Source: UBA1924 sp963976625 (GTDB lineage: Bacteria > Planctomycetota > Phycisphaerae > Phycisphaerales > UBA1924). Taken from it: a stretch of DNA of 64,000 nt. The translations under genes and the position numbers were made by a program. The notes beneath the pieces were generated by a model. That model was not told where the DNA came from. It saw only the letters and a program-made list of their open reading frames with translations, and searched no databases. The stretch spans positions 10,107 through 74,106 of the forward strand of contig CAXBLA010000015.1 in the NCBI GenBank assembly GCA_963976625.1. Reading direction: 5' to 3'. Shown one piece after another: positions 32,057 through 41,193 of this stretch (positions within the stretch are counted from its first letter, which is position 1; each line of letters opens with the position of its first letter).

Positions 32057-32104
32057 TATGATGGTATCCGATGGTGTCCATGGGCAGTTTGCCCTTGGAT
32101 ACAC
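32057..32104 (+). promoter_or_regulatory. Possible -10 box and leader hairpin of efp
   Basis: TATGAT (32057-32062) is a good -10 box, though no clear -35 is seen. A long bulged hairpin (32074-32104) follows, with GTGTCCA pairing across to TGGATACAC and an inner GGGCA-GTT-TGCCC. It would lie near the 5' end of the efp mRNA. Confidence 0.35.
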
Positions 32105-32146
32105 AGATAACCGCCTGTCCCCATACTTCATTCCTTGGAAACGACC

Positions 32147-32713
32147 ATGAAAGCAAACGAAATCCGCCCAGGTGTGGCACTCGAAATGAACGGCAAGCTC
32201 TATGTCGTGACCAAAATCGGCCATGTGAAGCCCGGCAAGGGCCCGGCGTACATCCAGGCGAAGATGCGAGCCGTGGACGGCGCGGGGATGAAGGAACAGC
32301 GTTTCTCGGGCTCGGATGTCGTCGAAGGCACCACCCTCGACAAGCGCGAGATGGAGTTCCTCTACGACGATGGCGAGGGCGGGGCCACCTTTATGGACCT
32401 GCAGGACTACGACCAGGTCGAGCTGAGCAAGGAACTCCTCGATGACACCCTGCTGTACATGGCGCCAAACTCCACCTGCACCGTGATGTTCCACGGCGAG
32501 AACCCCGTCGCCATCGAGCTGCCCTCCGCAGTCACCCTGACGATCGCGGACACTGCGCCGGGGATCAAGGGCGCGACCGCGACGAATCAGCTTAAGGAAG
32601 CCGTGTGCGATACCGGGCTCAAGACCCGTGTGCCACCATTCATCGCGATCGGCGAGACCGTCCGCATCTCGACCGAGGACGGCTCGTACATGGCGCGTGT
32701 GAAAGAAGATTGA
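32147..32713 (+). CDS. efp: Translation elongation factor P
   Basis: Relieves ribosome stalling at polyproline. At 188 residues it is full length. The N-terminal domain has the loop HVKPGKGPAYIQAKMR with Lys31 at the tip, the residue that is beta-lysylated or otherwise modified in family members. No modification enzyme gene is in the window. The C-terminal domain ends VPPFIAIGETVRISTEDGSY. The frame extends to 32135, but MKANEIRPG is the expected start. aroK follows 45 bp later. Confidence 0.97.
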   Translation: MKANEIRPGVALEMNGKLYVVTKIGHVKPGKGPAYIQAKMRAVDGAGMKEQRFSGSDVVEGTTLDKREMEFLYDDGEGGATFMDLQDYDQVELSKELLDDTLLYMAPNSTCTVMFHGENPVAIELPSAVTLTIADTAPGIKGATATNQLKEAVCDTGLKTRVPPFIAIGETVRISTEDGSYMARVKED

Positions 32714-32758
32714 GCCTGGCCAAGCCGCTCGTCGTCTTGATGATTGAAAGACAACCCT

Positions 32759-33307
32759 ATGAATGACCCGAAGCCCAATCTGATCTTGATTGGGCTTCGT
32801 GCGTCTGGCAAGTCCACCTTCGGGCGTCGGCTCGCTGATGCGCTCGGTCGGGCGTTTGTTGATCTCGATGACGCGAGCGCGGCGGTGCTCGATACCACCG
32901 GCGCAGGCGAAGCCATCGAGCGTCATGGGATCGATGCGTTTAGAAATGCAGAAGCTCAGGCACTGGGCACTGCACTCCAAGCTGCGGACCAAGTCATCGC
33001 CCTCGGCGGCGGCACCCCCACCGCTCCGAGCTGCGCGGACATGCTCGAAGCGGCCCAGCACGCCAAAGCCAGCCGAGTCATCTATCTGCGGGCACTGCCC
33101 GAGACACTCCGGGATCGGCTCGCCCAAGCCGACAACACCAATCGCCCGCCTTTGGTCGGCGGCGATGTGCTCGACGAGGTGCAGACGCTGTTCGATCAGC
33201 GTGATGGGTTGTATAGAAAGCTCGCTGAGTCCGTGATCCATACGGATGGGGTCTCGGAAGATTCGGTCATGGCCGGGCTCGTCGCGATCGCGAAGGCTGA
33301 CCTTTAG
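32759..33307 (+). CDS. aroK: Shikimate kinase
   Basis: Phosphorylates shikimate in aromatic amino-acid synthesis. The 182-residue product has the P-loop GLRASGKSTFGRRLA, the FVDLDD Asp pair, the ALGGGTPTAPS Gly-rich shikimate-binding loop and an RPPLVGG lid-region segment. The ATG at 32759 is preferred over the upstream TTG; the ribosome-binding site is weak. It probably shares a transcript with efp. trpF, another aromatic gene, converges from the other side. Confidence 0.92.
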   Translation: MNDPKPNLILIGLRASGKSTFGRRLADALGRAFVDLDDASAAVLDTTGAGEAIERHGIDAFRNAEAQALGTALQAADQVIALGGGTPTAPSCADMLEAAQHAKASRVIYLRALPETLRDRLAQADNTNRPPLVGGDVLDEVQTLFDQRDGLYRKLAESVIHTDGVSEDSVMAGLVAIAKADL

Positions 33308-33329
33308 TCCTCTGGTTTACAGACCGGGC

Positions 33330-33974
33330 TTACTTGGCATCGGCCGCGCGGACGGCGGCGCAGAACTCGGCGATCTTGGTGAGGTTTTTGACGCCAGGGG
33401 CGTCTTCAACCCCGCTCGACACATCCACGGCGTACGGACGCAGGGTCTCGATGACCTGCCCGACATTGCTTGCGTCTAAGCCGCCGGCGATGATGATCTT
33501 CTTTGGGTAGTCCTTGATCAGCGGGGCAAGATTCGACCAGTCGAAGGTTTCGCCTGTGCCCCCGGCGGAGCCGTCGATGAGCAGGGCGTCGACCTCTTCG
33601 ACCTTGGCCCAGCGGGTGAGCTGGGAGTTGATGGTCGCGTCTTCGTATTTGAAGGCTTTGATGACACCGGGGCCGCAGGCTTGGACGGTGTCGACGGGTT
33701 CCTTGCCGTGGAGCTGCATGGTGTGGGCGGGGCAGGCGTATTCGAGCTCGCAGAACTGATCGACATCGAGGTCTTGGACAACCCCCACCGCGCCGATGAA
33801 GGGCGGAAGTGAATACATGATGGCCGCGGCTTGTTCTGGCTCGATGTAGCGTGGGGTGTCTTCGACGAGCACGAACCCGACGGCGTCAGCGCCGGCGTCT
33901 ACGGCGGCGTTGGCGGCTTCGAGGGTGGTGATGCCGCAGACTTTGATGCGGGTGCGGGTGTTAGGATTGGTCAT
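33330..33974 (-). CDS. trpF: Phosphoribosylanthranilate isomerase
   Basis: Third step of tryptophan synthesis. A TIM-barrel of 214 residues with the family start TRIKVCGITTLEAANAAV (catalytic Cys in KVCGIT), the GADAVGFVL strand, MQLHGKEP, the DGSAGGTGETFDW phosphate loop, and the closing AGGLDASNV and VDVSSGVEDAPGVK motifs. The start overlaps the rhomboid stop by four bases (ATGA), an unusual pairing. No other trp gene is in the window. Confidence 0.95.
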   Translation of the reverse strand: MTNPNTRTRIKVCGITTLEAANAAVDAGADAVGFVLVEDTPRYIEPEQAAAIMYSLPPFIGAVGVVQDLDVDQFCELEYACPAHTMQLHGKEPVDTVQACGPGVIKAFKYEDATINSQLTRWAKVEEVDALLIDGSAGGTGETFDWSNLAPLIKDYPKKIIIAGGLDASNVGQVIETLRPYAVDVSSGVEDAPGVKNLTKIAEFCAAVRAADAK

Positions 33975-35221
33975 GGCTGTGGGTCTTTCGATGTGTCGGT
34001 TGGTGTGTCTGTTTGCGTGTCTTTGATGAGGGCTCGGACGGAGCCGAGTTCTTGGTCGATGAGCGCCTGGGTGTCGGCGTCGTGCATTTTGGAAGCGAGC
34101 TCTTCGAGCAGCTCGATCGCCCCGACCGGATCACCCAGATCGTGCGCACGGATGCGGGCGAGCAGGACAGTGATGACGGTGCGTTCGGTGTCTTCGGGGT
34201 AGGTATCGAGCAGGCGGGCGAAGGCCTCGGCGGATTGGGCACGCTGCCCGGATTGATAGAAATGGTTAGCGATCTGGTACTGCGCATCGCGGTGGAGCGT
34301 GAGGAGCTTGGAGGTGTCCGCCTGTTTGTGCTTGCCCTTCCCCTTGGTCACGCTCTGGGTAGGCTGGGCGAAGCGTTCGAGCATCTGCAGGTAGAGTTCG
34401 CAGGCACCGGGGAGGTCGCGCTGCGAGACCATGGATCCGATTTTGGCCCGGTGGTCGGCGATGTCCGCCGTCTGCGGGTCGAGTTCTTGGTCGCCCTGGT
34501 ACACCCCGGCGAGCTTGTGCATCTCGCTGGCGACGCGGAACTCGGATCGGCGTTTGCGCTGCTGGGCGAGCGAGAACATGTCGTACCGCTCGCGGGGGAG
34601 GATCTTGGTCAGCAGCAGCACTATCGAGAGCCCCGCCCCGAAGGCGTACCCCCCTAAGTGGGCGATGTTGGCGATCCCGTTGTCGGGGCTGAAGACCTCG
34701 GCGATCAGGTCGAGCACGATAAAGAGCCCGATGAGCCACCAGGCGGGGGCGTGGATGATGCTGATGATGAAGAAGAACCAGATGCATTTGATCCGTACAT
34801 GCGGAAACAGCACCAGAAACGCCCCAGAAACAGCAGCCACGGCCCCGGATGCACCGATCGCGGGTTTGGTCTCCACTGCGATATGGGCCAGCCCGGAGAG
34901 CGTGGCTCCGGCCATATAGAAGAGCAGGTACCAGAATCTACCCATTCGGTCCTCCACCGAGGGCCCGAACACAAGCAGGAAGAGCATATTGCCGAAGATG
35001 TGCATGAACCCCGCGTGGAAGAACGCCGAGGTGATGGGCTGCCAGAAATGGAAATCCAGCCTCCAGATCCTGCACTGGTGATAGATGGCATTCGCCAGAT
35101 CAGGATCCGACTGTTGCAAGAAGGCCATCAAGACAAAGACCCCCATATTCACACCGATCAGGATCGGTGTAATCAGGGCTCGGCGTTTGGAGGGTCGATC
35201 TGTTCCCAGGGGGATAATCAC
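33971..35221 (-). CDS. Rhomboid-family intramembrane serine protease with helical C-terminal domain
   Basis: A 416-residue protein whose first 210 residues form a rhomboid: about six membrane helices, the HxxxN motif HIFGN (H74, N78), catalytic S125 in GASGAV, and H188 in NIAHLGGYAFG. The remaining 200 residues are a soluble, helical, TPR-like region (LPGACELYLQMLERF, AQSAEAFARLLDTYPED, PVGAIELLEELASKM) that may bind partners. Rhomboids cleave membrane proteins; the substrate is unknown. It is cotranslated with trpF downstream. The start is at 35221, divergent from citrate synthase. Confidence 0.88.
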   Translation of the reverse strand: MIIPLGTDRPSKRRALITPILIGVNMGVFVLMAFLQQSDPDLANAIYHQCRIWRLDFHFWQPITSAFFHAGFMHIFGNMLFLLVFGPSVEDRMGRFWYLLFYMAGATLSGLAHIAVETKPAIGASGAVAAVSGAFLVLFPHVRIKCIWFFFIISIIHAPAWWLIGLFIVLDLIAEVFSPDNGIANIAHLGGYAFGAGLSIVLLLTKILPRERYDMFSLAQQRKRRSEFRVASEMHKLAGVYQGDQELDPQTADIADHRAKIGSMVSQRDLPGACELYLQMLERFAQPTQSVTKGKGKHKQADTSKLLTLHRDAQYQIANHFYQSGQRAQSAEAFARLLDTYPEDTERTVITVLLARIRAHDLGDPVGAIELLEELASKMHDADTQALIDQELGSVRALIKDTQTDTPTDTSKDPQP

Positions 35222-35391
35222 GGGCAGATCGTACGCCCCGGATCGGTGGACTTAGCACCCAAGATCAGGTTGATGCCTACAATCTTGTCCGCACTTTACA
35301 GGTATTTTCGCCCGATGACGCCGCTCATCGACCGCTTTTCGACCATATATCGATCACCGATGCCCGCAACGGGGCATAGAAGGACCACACC

Positions 35392-36534
35392 ATGAGCACT
35401 GCTGAAAAAACATTCTCCAAAGGCCTCGAAGGCGTGATCGCCGCTCAGACCGAGATGTCTTTTATCAACGGTACCGAGGGCATCCTTGAATATGTCGGCA
35501 TCGCGATCGGCGACCTGGCCTCCAAGAGCTCGTTTGAAGAAACTGTCTACCTGCTCTGGAACAAACGCCTCCCGACCAAGAGCGAACTCGAAGCCTTCAC
35601 CAAGGATCTCCGCTCGCATTACACCTTGGGCGACGCGATCAAGGCCCGCATCACCGCATGCCCCGTGGATGCTGAGCCGATGCATGTGATCCGCACGATG
35701 ATCAGCTCGATGGCGATGGACGACGCGAACCCCAACGAGAACTCGGTCGAAGCCGCGCGTGAGAAATCAATGCAGATTTTGGCCAAGGCCCCCGCGATTG
35801 TCGCGGCCTTCGATCGCCACCGGCGCGGGCTCGACATCATCGATGGCGATCCGTCGCTCAACTTCGCGGCCAACTTCCTCTACATGCTCAACGGGCAGAA
35901 GCCCACCGAAGCCATGATCCGTGCGTTCGATATCTGCATGATCACCCATGCCGATCACGGGCTCAACAACTCGACCTTCGCCGCTCGCGTGGTCATCTCG
36001 ACCTTGTCGGATGTGTACTCGTCGATCACCGCTGCGGTCGGCTCATTGCGTGGCCCGCTCCATGGTGGAGCGAACGAGGGCGTGATGAAGATGCTCAACC
36101 AGATCCCATCGGTCGAGGCGGCCGAGGATCATGTGATGAACATGATCAAGAACAAAGAACGCATCATGGGCTTCGGGCACCGCGTGTACAAGTCCAAGGA
36201 CCCACGCGCCAGCGAGCTGATGACGCTTGCCAAGCAGCTCGCCGAGGACACCAACAACATGGACCTCTACAACAAGTCGCACGCGATCGAGTTGATCATG
36301 GAGCGCGAGTACGCCGCCAAGGGCATCTACCCCAATGTCGACTTCTACTCGGCGACCACCTACCACTGCATCGGGCTCAAGCTTGATCTGTTCACCCCGA
36401 TGTTCGTGCTCGCACGCATCGCCGGCTGGGCCGGTCATGTGATCGAGCAGCTCGGCGACAACCGCTTGTTCCGCCCGACGACCGATTATGTTGGCCCGCA
36501 CAACTCGCCGTATGTCGCGATTGATAAGCGGTGA
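35392..36534 (+). CDS. gltA: Citrate synthase
   Basis: Condenses oxaloacetate and acetyl-CoA at the entry to the TCA cycle. At 380 residues it is the short (type I, Bacillus-like) form. Visible marks are KGLEGVIAAQTEMSFINGTE, then FAANFLYMLNGQKP, the ITHADHGLNNSTFAARVV segment with catalytic His, the GPLHGGANEGVMKML segment with the second His, and the MGFGHRVYKSKDPRA signature with catalytic Arg and Asp. AAGGA lies before the ATG, just after a small hairpin (35360-35377). A terminator follows. Confidence 0.95.
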   Translation: MSTAEKTFSKGLEGVIAAQTEMSFINGTEGILEYVGIAIGDLASKSSFEETVYLLWNKRLPTKSELEAFTKDLRSHYTLGDAIKARITACPVDAEPMHVIRTMISSMAMDDANPNENSVEAAREKSMQILAKAPAIVAAFDRHRRGLDIIDGDPSLNFAANFLYMLNGQKPTEAMIRAFDICMITHADHGLNNSTFAARVVISTLSDVYSSITAAVGSLRGPLHGGANEGVMKMLNQIPSVEAAEDHVMNMIKNKERIMGFGHRVYKSKDPRASELMTLAKQLAEDTNNMDLYNKSHAIELIMEREYAAKGIYPNVDFYSATTYHCIGLKLDLFTPMFVLARIAGWAGHVIEQLGDNRLFRPTTDYVGPHNSPYVAIDKR

Positions 36535-36570
36535 GACGGCTGATCTCAGGCGAATAGTTCAATGACAAAG

Positions 36571-36593
36571 CCCACGCGTCGCGTGGGTTTTTT
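36571..36593 (+). terminator. Terminator after citrate synthase
   Basis: CCCACGC, loop GTC, GCGTGGG, then six T. The stop codon of the convergent membrane protein overlaps the end of the T-tract. Confidence 0.85.
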
Positions 36594-37164
36594 ATGCTGT
36601 TCCCAGCTGTGTACTCGCCCTAGTCATGGTATTGGCAAAGCAGAAAGCGGCTGCCTGCCAGAACCACACACTCGTGAACAGAAACAGCACACCAAAGCCC
36701 AGAAGCCCAAAGAACGAGCCCGCGAGCGCGGCCAGCGTGATCCCCCACGCCTTCCAATATGCTGGGCCAGCATGCACCACCCTTTGCAACGAACGCCGGA
36801 TGTTGAACACCTCACGGTGATCGAACTGCGCGCAGTAGGCCGTCATGTAGCCGGGGATCGCACAGATACCAATGACGAAGAACACGCCGGCGATGATGCC
36901 TATCGCCCAGCTCCAAAGCAGGTAAGCAACGCACCCCGTGATGGACCCGGGCAGGAGATAGAGCAACATCCCAGCGAGTGTGATCACCCCATGCCTGAGC
37001 AGCTCACGCAGGTTGCCCCAAGCGGGCCAGGGCTGTGTGTTGCCGTGGATCATGCGATGAACCACCATGATCCGGTGCCCCATGTTGAGCACCCACCCAA
37101 CGATGGGTATACAGAGCCAGAGGCTGCCGATGAGCACATCTCTGCGCGATGCTGGTGATTGCAC
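36592..37164 (-). CDS. DUF4013-like membrane protein
   Basis: A 190-residue integral membrane protein with about four hydrophobic segments. The first part (DVLIGSLWLCIPIVGWVLN, then GHRIMVVHRMIHG) and a GVITLAGMLLYLLPG segment resemble DUF4013 proteins, which occur in many bacteria and archaea with unknown function. It lies alone on the minus strand, between the citrate synthase terminator and a lipoprotein gene on the same strand 88 bp upstream. Confidence 0.75.
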   Translation of the reverse strand: MQSPASRRDVLIGSLWLCIPIVGWVLNMGHRIMVVHRMIHGNTQPWPAWGNLRELLRHGVITLAGMLLYLLPGSITGCVAYLLWSWAIGIIAGVFFVIGICAIPGYMTAYCAQFDHREVFNIRRSLQRVVHAGPAYWKAWGITLAALAGSFFGLLGFGVLFLFTSVWFWQAAAFCFANTMTRASTQLGTA

Positions 37165-37252
37165 CGGGAACAGAATCGCATTGCGGAGTGTGAGCGGAGA
37201 TGACAGCGTGATGTGTTCGATCGCTCAGCCCCTCGCTGGCTAGCAAAGAGTT

Positions 37253-37693
37253 TTATATTCCGAGTGCGGCGAGGATCGACTCGAGCACGATGCGCGCTCG
37301 GTTCTCTTCCGCTGGATCGATATTGATCGTCATGACGACGCCAGAGCCTTCGAACGAAGTCGTGATCTTGACCTTGTCATAGGGGAGCTGTCGCGACGCG
37401 AGCGCGACGAGCCGACCGCCTTGGGGTGAGACGGATGCTTCTTCGATCGTGTGCCCCTGGCGATAGAGCACCGCTCGCGTCGCGGCCATCACCGTCTCGA
37501 TTGAGTGCCCGGGGGGCAGCTCGGTGTGCAGACGCCCGAAGCGGTAGGTCGCGTAGATCGGGGTTTGCCCGTGCCAAGCGCGGGTCTCACGGAGCGCGGG
37601 CACCGACTGGCACCCGCTGAGGGGGAGGGTCAGCAATACTGCAGCCCCAATGGCGAACAAAAGGGTTGGAATGGCGAGCAGGCGTGGTCTCAT
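37253..37693 (-). CDS. Lipoprotein, DUF3568-like
   Basis: A 146-residue lipoprotein: signal peptide with lipobox LPLSGC (Cys28), then a small domain with the order YATYRFGRLHTELPPG, IETVMAATRAVLYRQGH, VKITTSFEGSGVVMTIN and a closing helix. This matches the plan of DUF3568 lipoproteins. The function is unknown. It diverges from rpsU with 190 bp between. Confidence 0.8.
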   Translation of the reverse strand: MRPRLLAIPTLLFAIGAAVLLTLPLSGCQSVPALRETRAWHGQTPIYATYRFGRLHTELPPGHSIETVMAATRAVLYRQGHTIEEASVSPQGGRLVALASRQLPYDKVKITTSFEGSGVVMTINIDPAEENRARIVLESILAALGI

Positions 37694-37883
37694 GGGCGTT
37701 TTTATCGGTCATTTCGGGGCTTGGGCACAAGCCGGAGCCTGAATTCGAGCTCTGGGGGCAATCGAGCGACACAATTCGTTCCTGGGCTTGACCTTGCGGC
37801 GATTCGCGCCTTGGATAGGGACCCGACGCACCGGCGTTGGATTTTCAAGATGTCCTGTTTAAAAATCGAACTGAGGAGTTCAC

Positions 37884-38060
37884 ATGGCGATTCGGATCAA
37901 ATCTCGTGGAAATGAAAGCGCAGAACAGATGATGCGCCGCTTTAAGAAGCTCTGCGAGAAGGAAGGTTTGACCAAGGATATCAAGAAGAAGGAATACTAC
38001 GAGAAGCCATCAGAGCGCAAGAACCGTGCTGCTCGCAAGGCCGCGCCTCGCCGCGACTAA
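37884..38060 (+). CDS. rpsU: Ribosomal protein S21
   Basis: A 58-residue small-subunit protein: MAIRIKSRGNESAEQMMRRF, then KKLCEKEGLTKDIKKKEYYE, then KPSERKNRAARKAAPRRD. It is very basic and has the S21 central RRFKK and the EKPSERK motif. GAGGAG (37873-37878) precedes the ATG. It is monocistronic with a strong terminator 30 bases after the stop. In Escherichia coli S21 helps the 30S subunit engage mRNA leaders. Confidence 0.95.
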   Translation: MAIRIKSRGNESAEQMMRRFKKLCEKEGLTKDIKKKEYYEKPSERKNRAARKAAPRRD

Positions 38061-38089
38061 TTTGCTATTCTCCGATCGACTTGTATTGA

Positions 38090-38113
38090 CCTCCGCACAC
38101 GCGGAGGTTTTTT
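38090..38113 (+). terminator. Terminator after rpsU
   Basis: CCTCCGC, loop ACAC, GCGGAGG, then six T. Confidence 0.9.
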
Positions 38114-38413
38114 GTGCCTTGTTCGGGAGCCTGTTCGTGATCGGGAATCGCGTGGAAAGGGGATTCTTCTTTGTTTTTATCTCTATTTAGCGCGGTTAGT
38201 CGATCTATACTTGCGACCCCATACCGGGTTGTTTTTTAGACTCCACACCGAGGCCGTCTCTGGCGGTCCCGGGTTTTGTATCGACACGGTTCGCAGAGTG
38301 ACGCACAGTGACTTGCAATCGGCGATTGGATAACACAGGCGGCTCACGCGCGTGCGTGACGCTCCAACTGACTGCAGCCACACACGCGCTGTACAAGCAA
38401 GAGGTTGAACACA
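38114..38413 (+). promoter_or_regulatory. Structured 300-base leader region of hppA
   Basis: No gene is visible between the rpsU terminator and hppA. The region contains an early weak hairpin with a T-tract (ACCC/GGGT, 38216-38237) that could attenuate, a perfect 13-base palindrome CAATCGGCGATTG (38316-38328), and a TCACGC-GCGT-GCGTGA hairpin (38344-38359). TATACT at 38206 could be a -10 box but no matching -35 is seen. AAGAGG (38399-38404) is the ribosome-binding site. Confidence 0.4.
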
Positions 38414-41155
38414 ATGAGTATGCAACTCATGCCAACACTGGCATCCATGTCGGAGATCACTCCGGCGTATTACCTTGCCCCGATCGGGGGCATCTTGGCC
38501 CTGATCATGGCCAAGATGTTCCAGCTCTCGGTGATGAAAAAATCCGAAGGCGACGAGAACATGATCGAGATCGCCCAGGCGGTCCGTGACGGTGCCATGG
38601 CGTACCTCACCCGCCAGTATAAGGTGGTCGCGGGCGTCTTCGTCCTGCTGATCGTCTTCCTCGCGATCATGTTCGCGCTGGGTCTCCAGTCCAAGTTCAC
38701 CCTGATCGGTGTGCCCGTCGCGGGTCTGTTCTCGGGCTTGTGTGGCTGGTTCGGCATGAAGATGGCGACCAACGCGTCGGCACGCACGACCTGGGCCGCC
38801 AAGCAGTCGCTCAACGAAGGGCTGACCGTGGCGTTCCGCTCGGGCGCGGTCATGGGGCTCAATGTGGTCGGCTTCGCGCTCATCGACATCTCGGCGTGGT
38901 TCTTCATCTTTAACTCAACTACTTGGATTGATGGCGGGATCACCGAGATCACCACCGTCATGCTCTCCTTCGGGATGGGTGCATCGACCCAGGCGTTGTT
39001 CGCCCGTGTCGGTGGTGGTATCTACACAAAGGCCGCCGATGTCGGTGCTGACCTGGTGGGTAAGGTCGAAGCTGGTATTCCAGAAGACGACGCTCGTAAC
39101 CCAGCGACCATCGCGGACAATGTCGGCGACAATGTCGGCGATGTCGCGGGCATGGGTGCTGACCTCTACGAGTCGTACTACGGCTCGATCCTCGCGACCA
39201 TGGCACTCGGTGCTGCCGCAGCGATGACCCTGGCGACCGGCGCTGAAGCCGGCGCGTTTGGTCTCAAGCTCGCGGTCACCCCGATGGCGCTCGCTGGTCT
39301 GGGCATCTTCTGTTCGATCATCGGCGTCTTCACCGTCAAGGCCAAGGAGAACGCGAACTTCGCGCAGCTGCTCAAGGGCCTGCACAAGGGTGTGTATGTC
39401 GCTTCGGCACTCATCGTCCTCGGTGCATTCGGTCTGCTCTGGTTTATCCTCAACGACGCGACGGAACTCGAAGGCATCACCACTTGGTGGGGGCTTGGTC
39501 TGTCGATCTGTTCGGGTCTGATCTCGGGCCTTGTGATCGCACACGCCACCGAGTACTACACCTCGTACGAGCACGCCCCGACGCGTCGTATCGCTGAGCA
39601 GGCACTGACCGGCCCGGCGACCGTGATCATCGCGGGTATCGCCGAAGGCATGAAGTCCACATGGGCATCGCTGCTCACCGTGGTCGTCGCGATCATCGCG
39701 GCGTTCTCATTCGCCGGCGGCGGCGACAGCTTCCTCATGGGTCTCTACGGCGTGGGTATCGCGGCTGTGGGTATGCTCTCTACACTGGGTATCACCCTGG
39801 CGACCGACGCCTACGGCCCGATCGCGGACAACGCGGGCGGCAACGCAGAAATGACCGGGCAGCCCCCGATCGTGCGTGAACGCACCGACATGCTTGACTC
39901 ACTGGGCAACACCACCGCGGCGACCGGTAAGGGCTTCGCGATTGGTTCGGCAGCACTCACCGCGATGGCCCTCTTCGCGGCGTACATCCAGATCGTTCAG
40001 GTCCAGATCGGCACACAGGCCGAGGCGTTCTTCGACAAGGGCTCATATGTGGCTCCTGGCGATGCGGACGCGGGCTACGCGGTGTACCAGGGCTACGGCA
40101 AGTTCGCCGTGGTCACCGAGAACATCGTCGATGCGGGCGAGCAGGTGCTCACCGCTGACGAAGGCGTGACCACCCATGTTGATGGTGGTATGCTCCTCGA
40201 TGTCCGTTCGAGCGCTGGCAAGCACACGACCCAGCTCAAGGATGTTGAAGTCGGTCAGATCTTCGCACTCACCGGCAACCACGATGCTCGCTACGACATC
40301 GCTGGTGACGGCTGGACCGCGACCCTCGCTTCTTCCGAGCGTGGGATGATCAAAGATGTCCTCACCTTTTACAATGTGACCCTCGCCAACCCCAAGCTCC
40401 TCGGTGGTATCTTCATCGGTGTGCTCCTGGCGTTCCTCTTCTGTGCTCTGACCATGAACGCTGTGGGCCGTGCGGCTTACGCGATGATGGGCGAGTGCCG
40501 TCGTCAGTTCGGTTTCATCCGTCAGGCCCTCCGCAACGATGGCATGAGCGAAGAAGCCGTGGCTGATCCGGACAACTGGCCGATGAAGGGTGTCGATCTC
40601 GATGGTCACCACTACCCGGACTACGCCGAGTGTGTGTCGATCTCGACATCGAGTGCGCAGAAGGAAATGGTCATCCCGTCGATCCTCGCGATCGTCGTCC
40701 CGATCGCTGTCGGCCTGACTTTGTCGGTCGCTGGTGTGATGGGGATGCTCGTCGGTGGTCTGACCTCGGGCTTCGCGCTCGCGGTCTTCATGGCCAACGC
40801 CGGTGGTGCTTGGGATAACGCCAAGAAGCTCCTCGAGTCCTACGGTGCGACCACCGCTCAGGAAATGGTTGACGGCACGGGCAACTCGACCAAGGTGCCC
40901 GAGACCGTCCGCAGCGCGATCCTCGCTCGTGCACAGGACGCGGTCGCAGCCGGCAACGGCTCCGAGATCGTCTACGGCAAGGGTTCGGAAGATCACAAGG
41001 CGACCGTCGTTGGCGATACCGTCGGCGACCCGTTCAAGGATACCTCGGGCCCAGCGCTCAACATCCTGATCAAGCTGATCTCGATCGTCTCGGTCGTGTT
41101 CGCGGGGCTCATCGTGGCCTACGGCGACATCCTCAGCGGCATGCTCGGGATTTGA
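38414..41155 (+). CDS. hppA: Membrane-bound ion-pumping pyrophosphatase
   Basis: Hydrolyses pyrophosphate and pumps H+ or Na+ across the membrane. At 913 residues it is larger than the usual 660-800. The substrate site is intact (GADLVGKVEAGIPEDDARNP, then DNVGDNVGDVAGMGADLYES). GNTTAATGKGFAIGSAALT (about residue 497) has the Ala and Gly that mark the K+-dependent class. Extra length comes mainly from a soluble insert of about 105 residues (about 540-645) between two helices. Codon use favours GGT and CGT, as in strongly expressed genes. I chose the ATG at 38414 over the TTG at 38405. Whether it pumps H+ or Na+ cannot be read safely. Confidence 0.95.
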   Translation: MSMQLMPTLASMSEITPAYYLAPIGGILALIMAKMFQLSVMKKSEGDENMIEIAQAVRDGAMAYLTRQYKVVAGVFVLLIVFLAIMFALGLQSKFTLIGVPVAGLFSGLCGWFGMKMATNASARTTWAAKQSLNEGLTVAFRSGAVMGLNVVGFALIDISAWFFIFNSTTWIDGGITEITTVMLSFGMGASTQALFARVGGGIYTKAADVGADLVGKVEAGIPEDDARNPATIADNVGDNVGDVAGMGADLYESYYGSILATMALGAAAAMTLATGAEAGAFGLKLAVTPMALAGLGIFCSIIGVFTVKAKENANFAQLLKGLHKGVYVASALIVLGAFGLLWFILNDATELEGITTWWGLGLSICSGLISGLVIAHATEYYTSYEHAPTRRIAEQALTGPATVIIAGIAEGMKSTWASLLTVVVAIIAAFSFAGGGDSFLMGLYGVGIAAVGMLSTLGITLATDAYGPIADNAGGNAEMTGQPPIVRERTDMLDSLGNTTAATGKGFAIGSAALTAMALFAAYIQIVQVQIGTQAEAFFDKGSYVAPGDADAGYAVYQGYGKFAVVTENIVDAGEQVLTADEGVTTHVDGGMLLDVRSSAGKHTTQLKDVEVGQIFALTGNHDARYDIAGDGWTATLASSERGMIKDVLTFYNVTLANPKLLGGIFIGVLLAFLFCALTMNAVGRAAYAMMGECRRQFGFIRQALRNDGMSEEAVADPDNWPMKGVDLDGHHYPDYAECVSISTSSAQKEMVIPSILAIVVPIAVGLTLSVAGVMGMLVGGLTSGFALAVFMANAGGAWDNAKKLLESYGATTAQEMVDGTGNSTKVPETVRSAILARAQDAVAAGNGSEIVYGKGSEDHKATVVGDTVGDPFKDTSGPALNILIKLISIVSVVFAGLIVAYGDILSGMLGI

Positions 41156-41193
41156 TCCCGGCGGCTCATCTGAGCTGATATCCATATCTCTTG

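Noticed and set aside
31961..33241. Open frame extending the MBL hydrolase upstream by 427 codons on the minus strand
   Set aside because: It is antisense to efp and aroK, both clearly real, has GC-rich shadow composition and no known domain. The ATG at 31960 has a good ribosome-binding site and a Tat signal.
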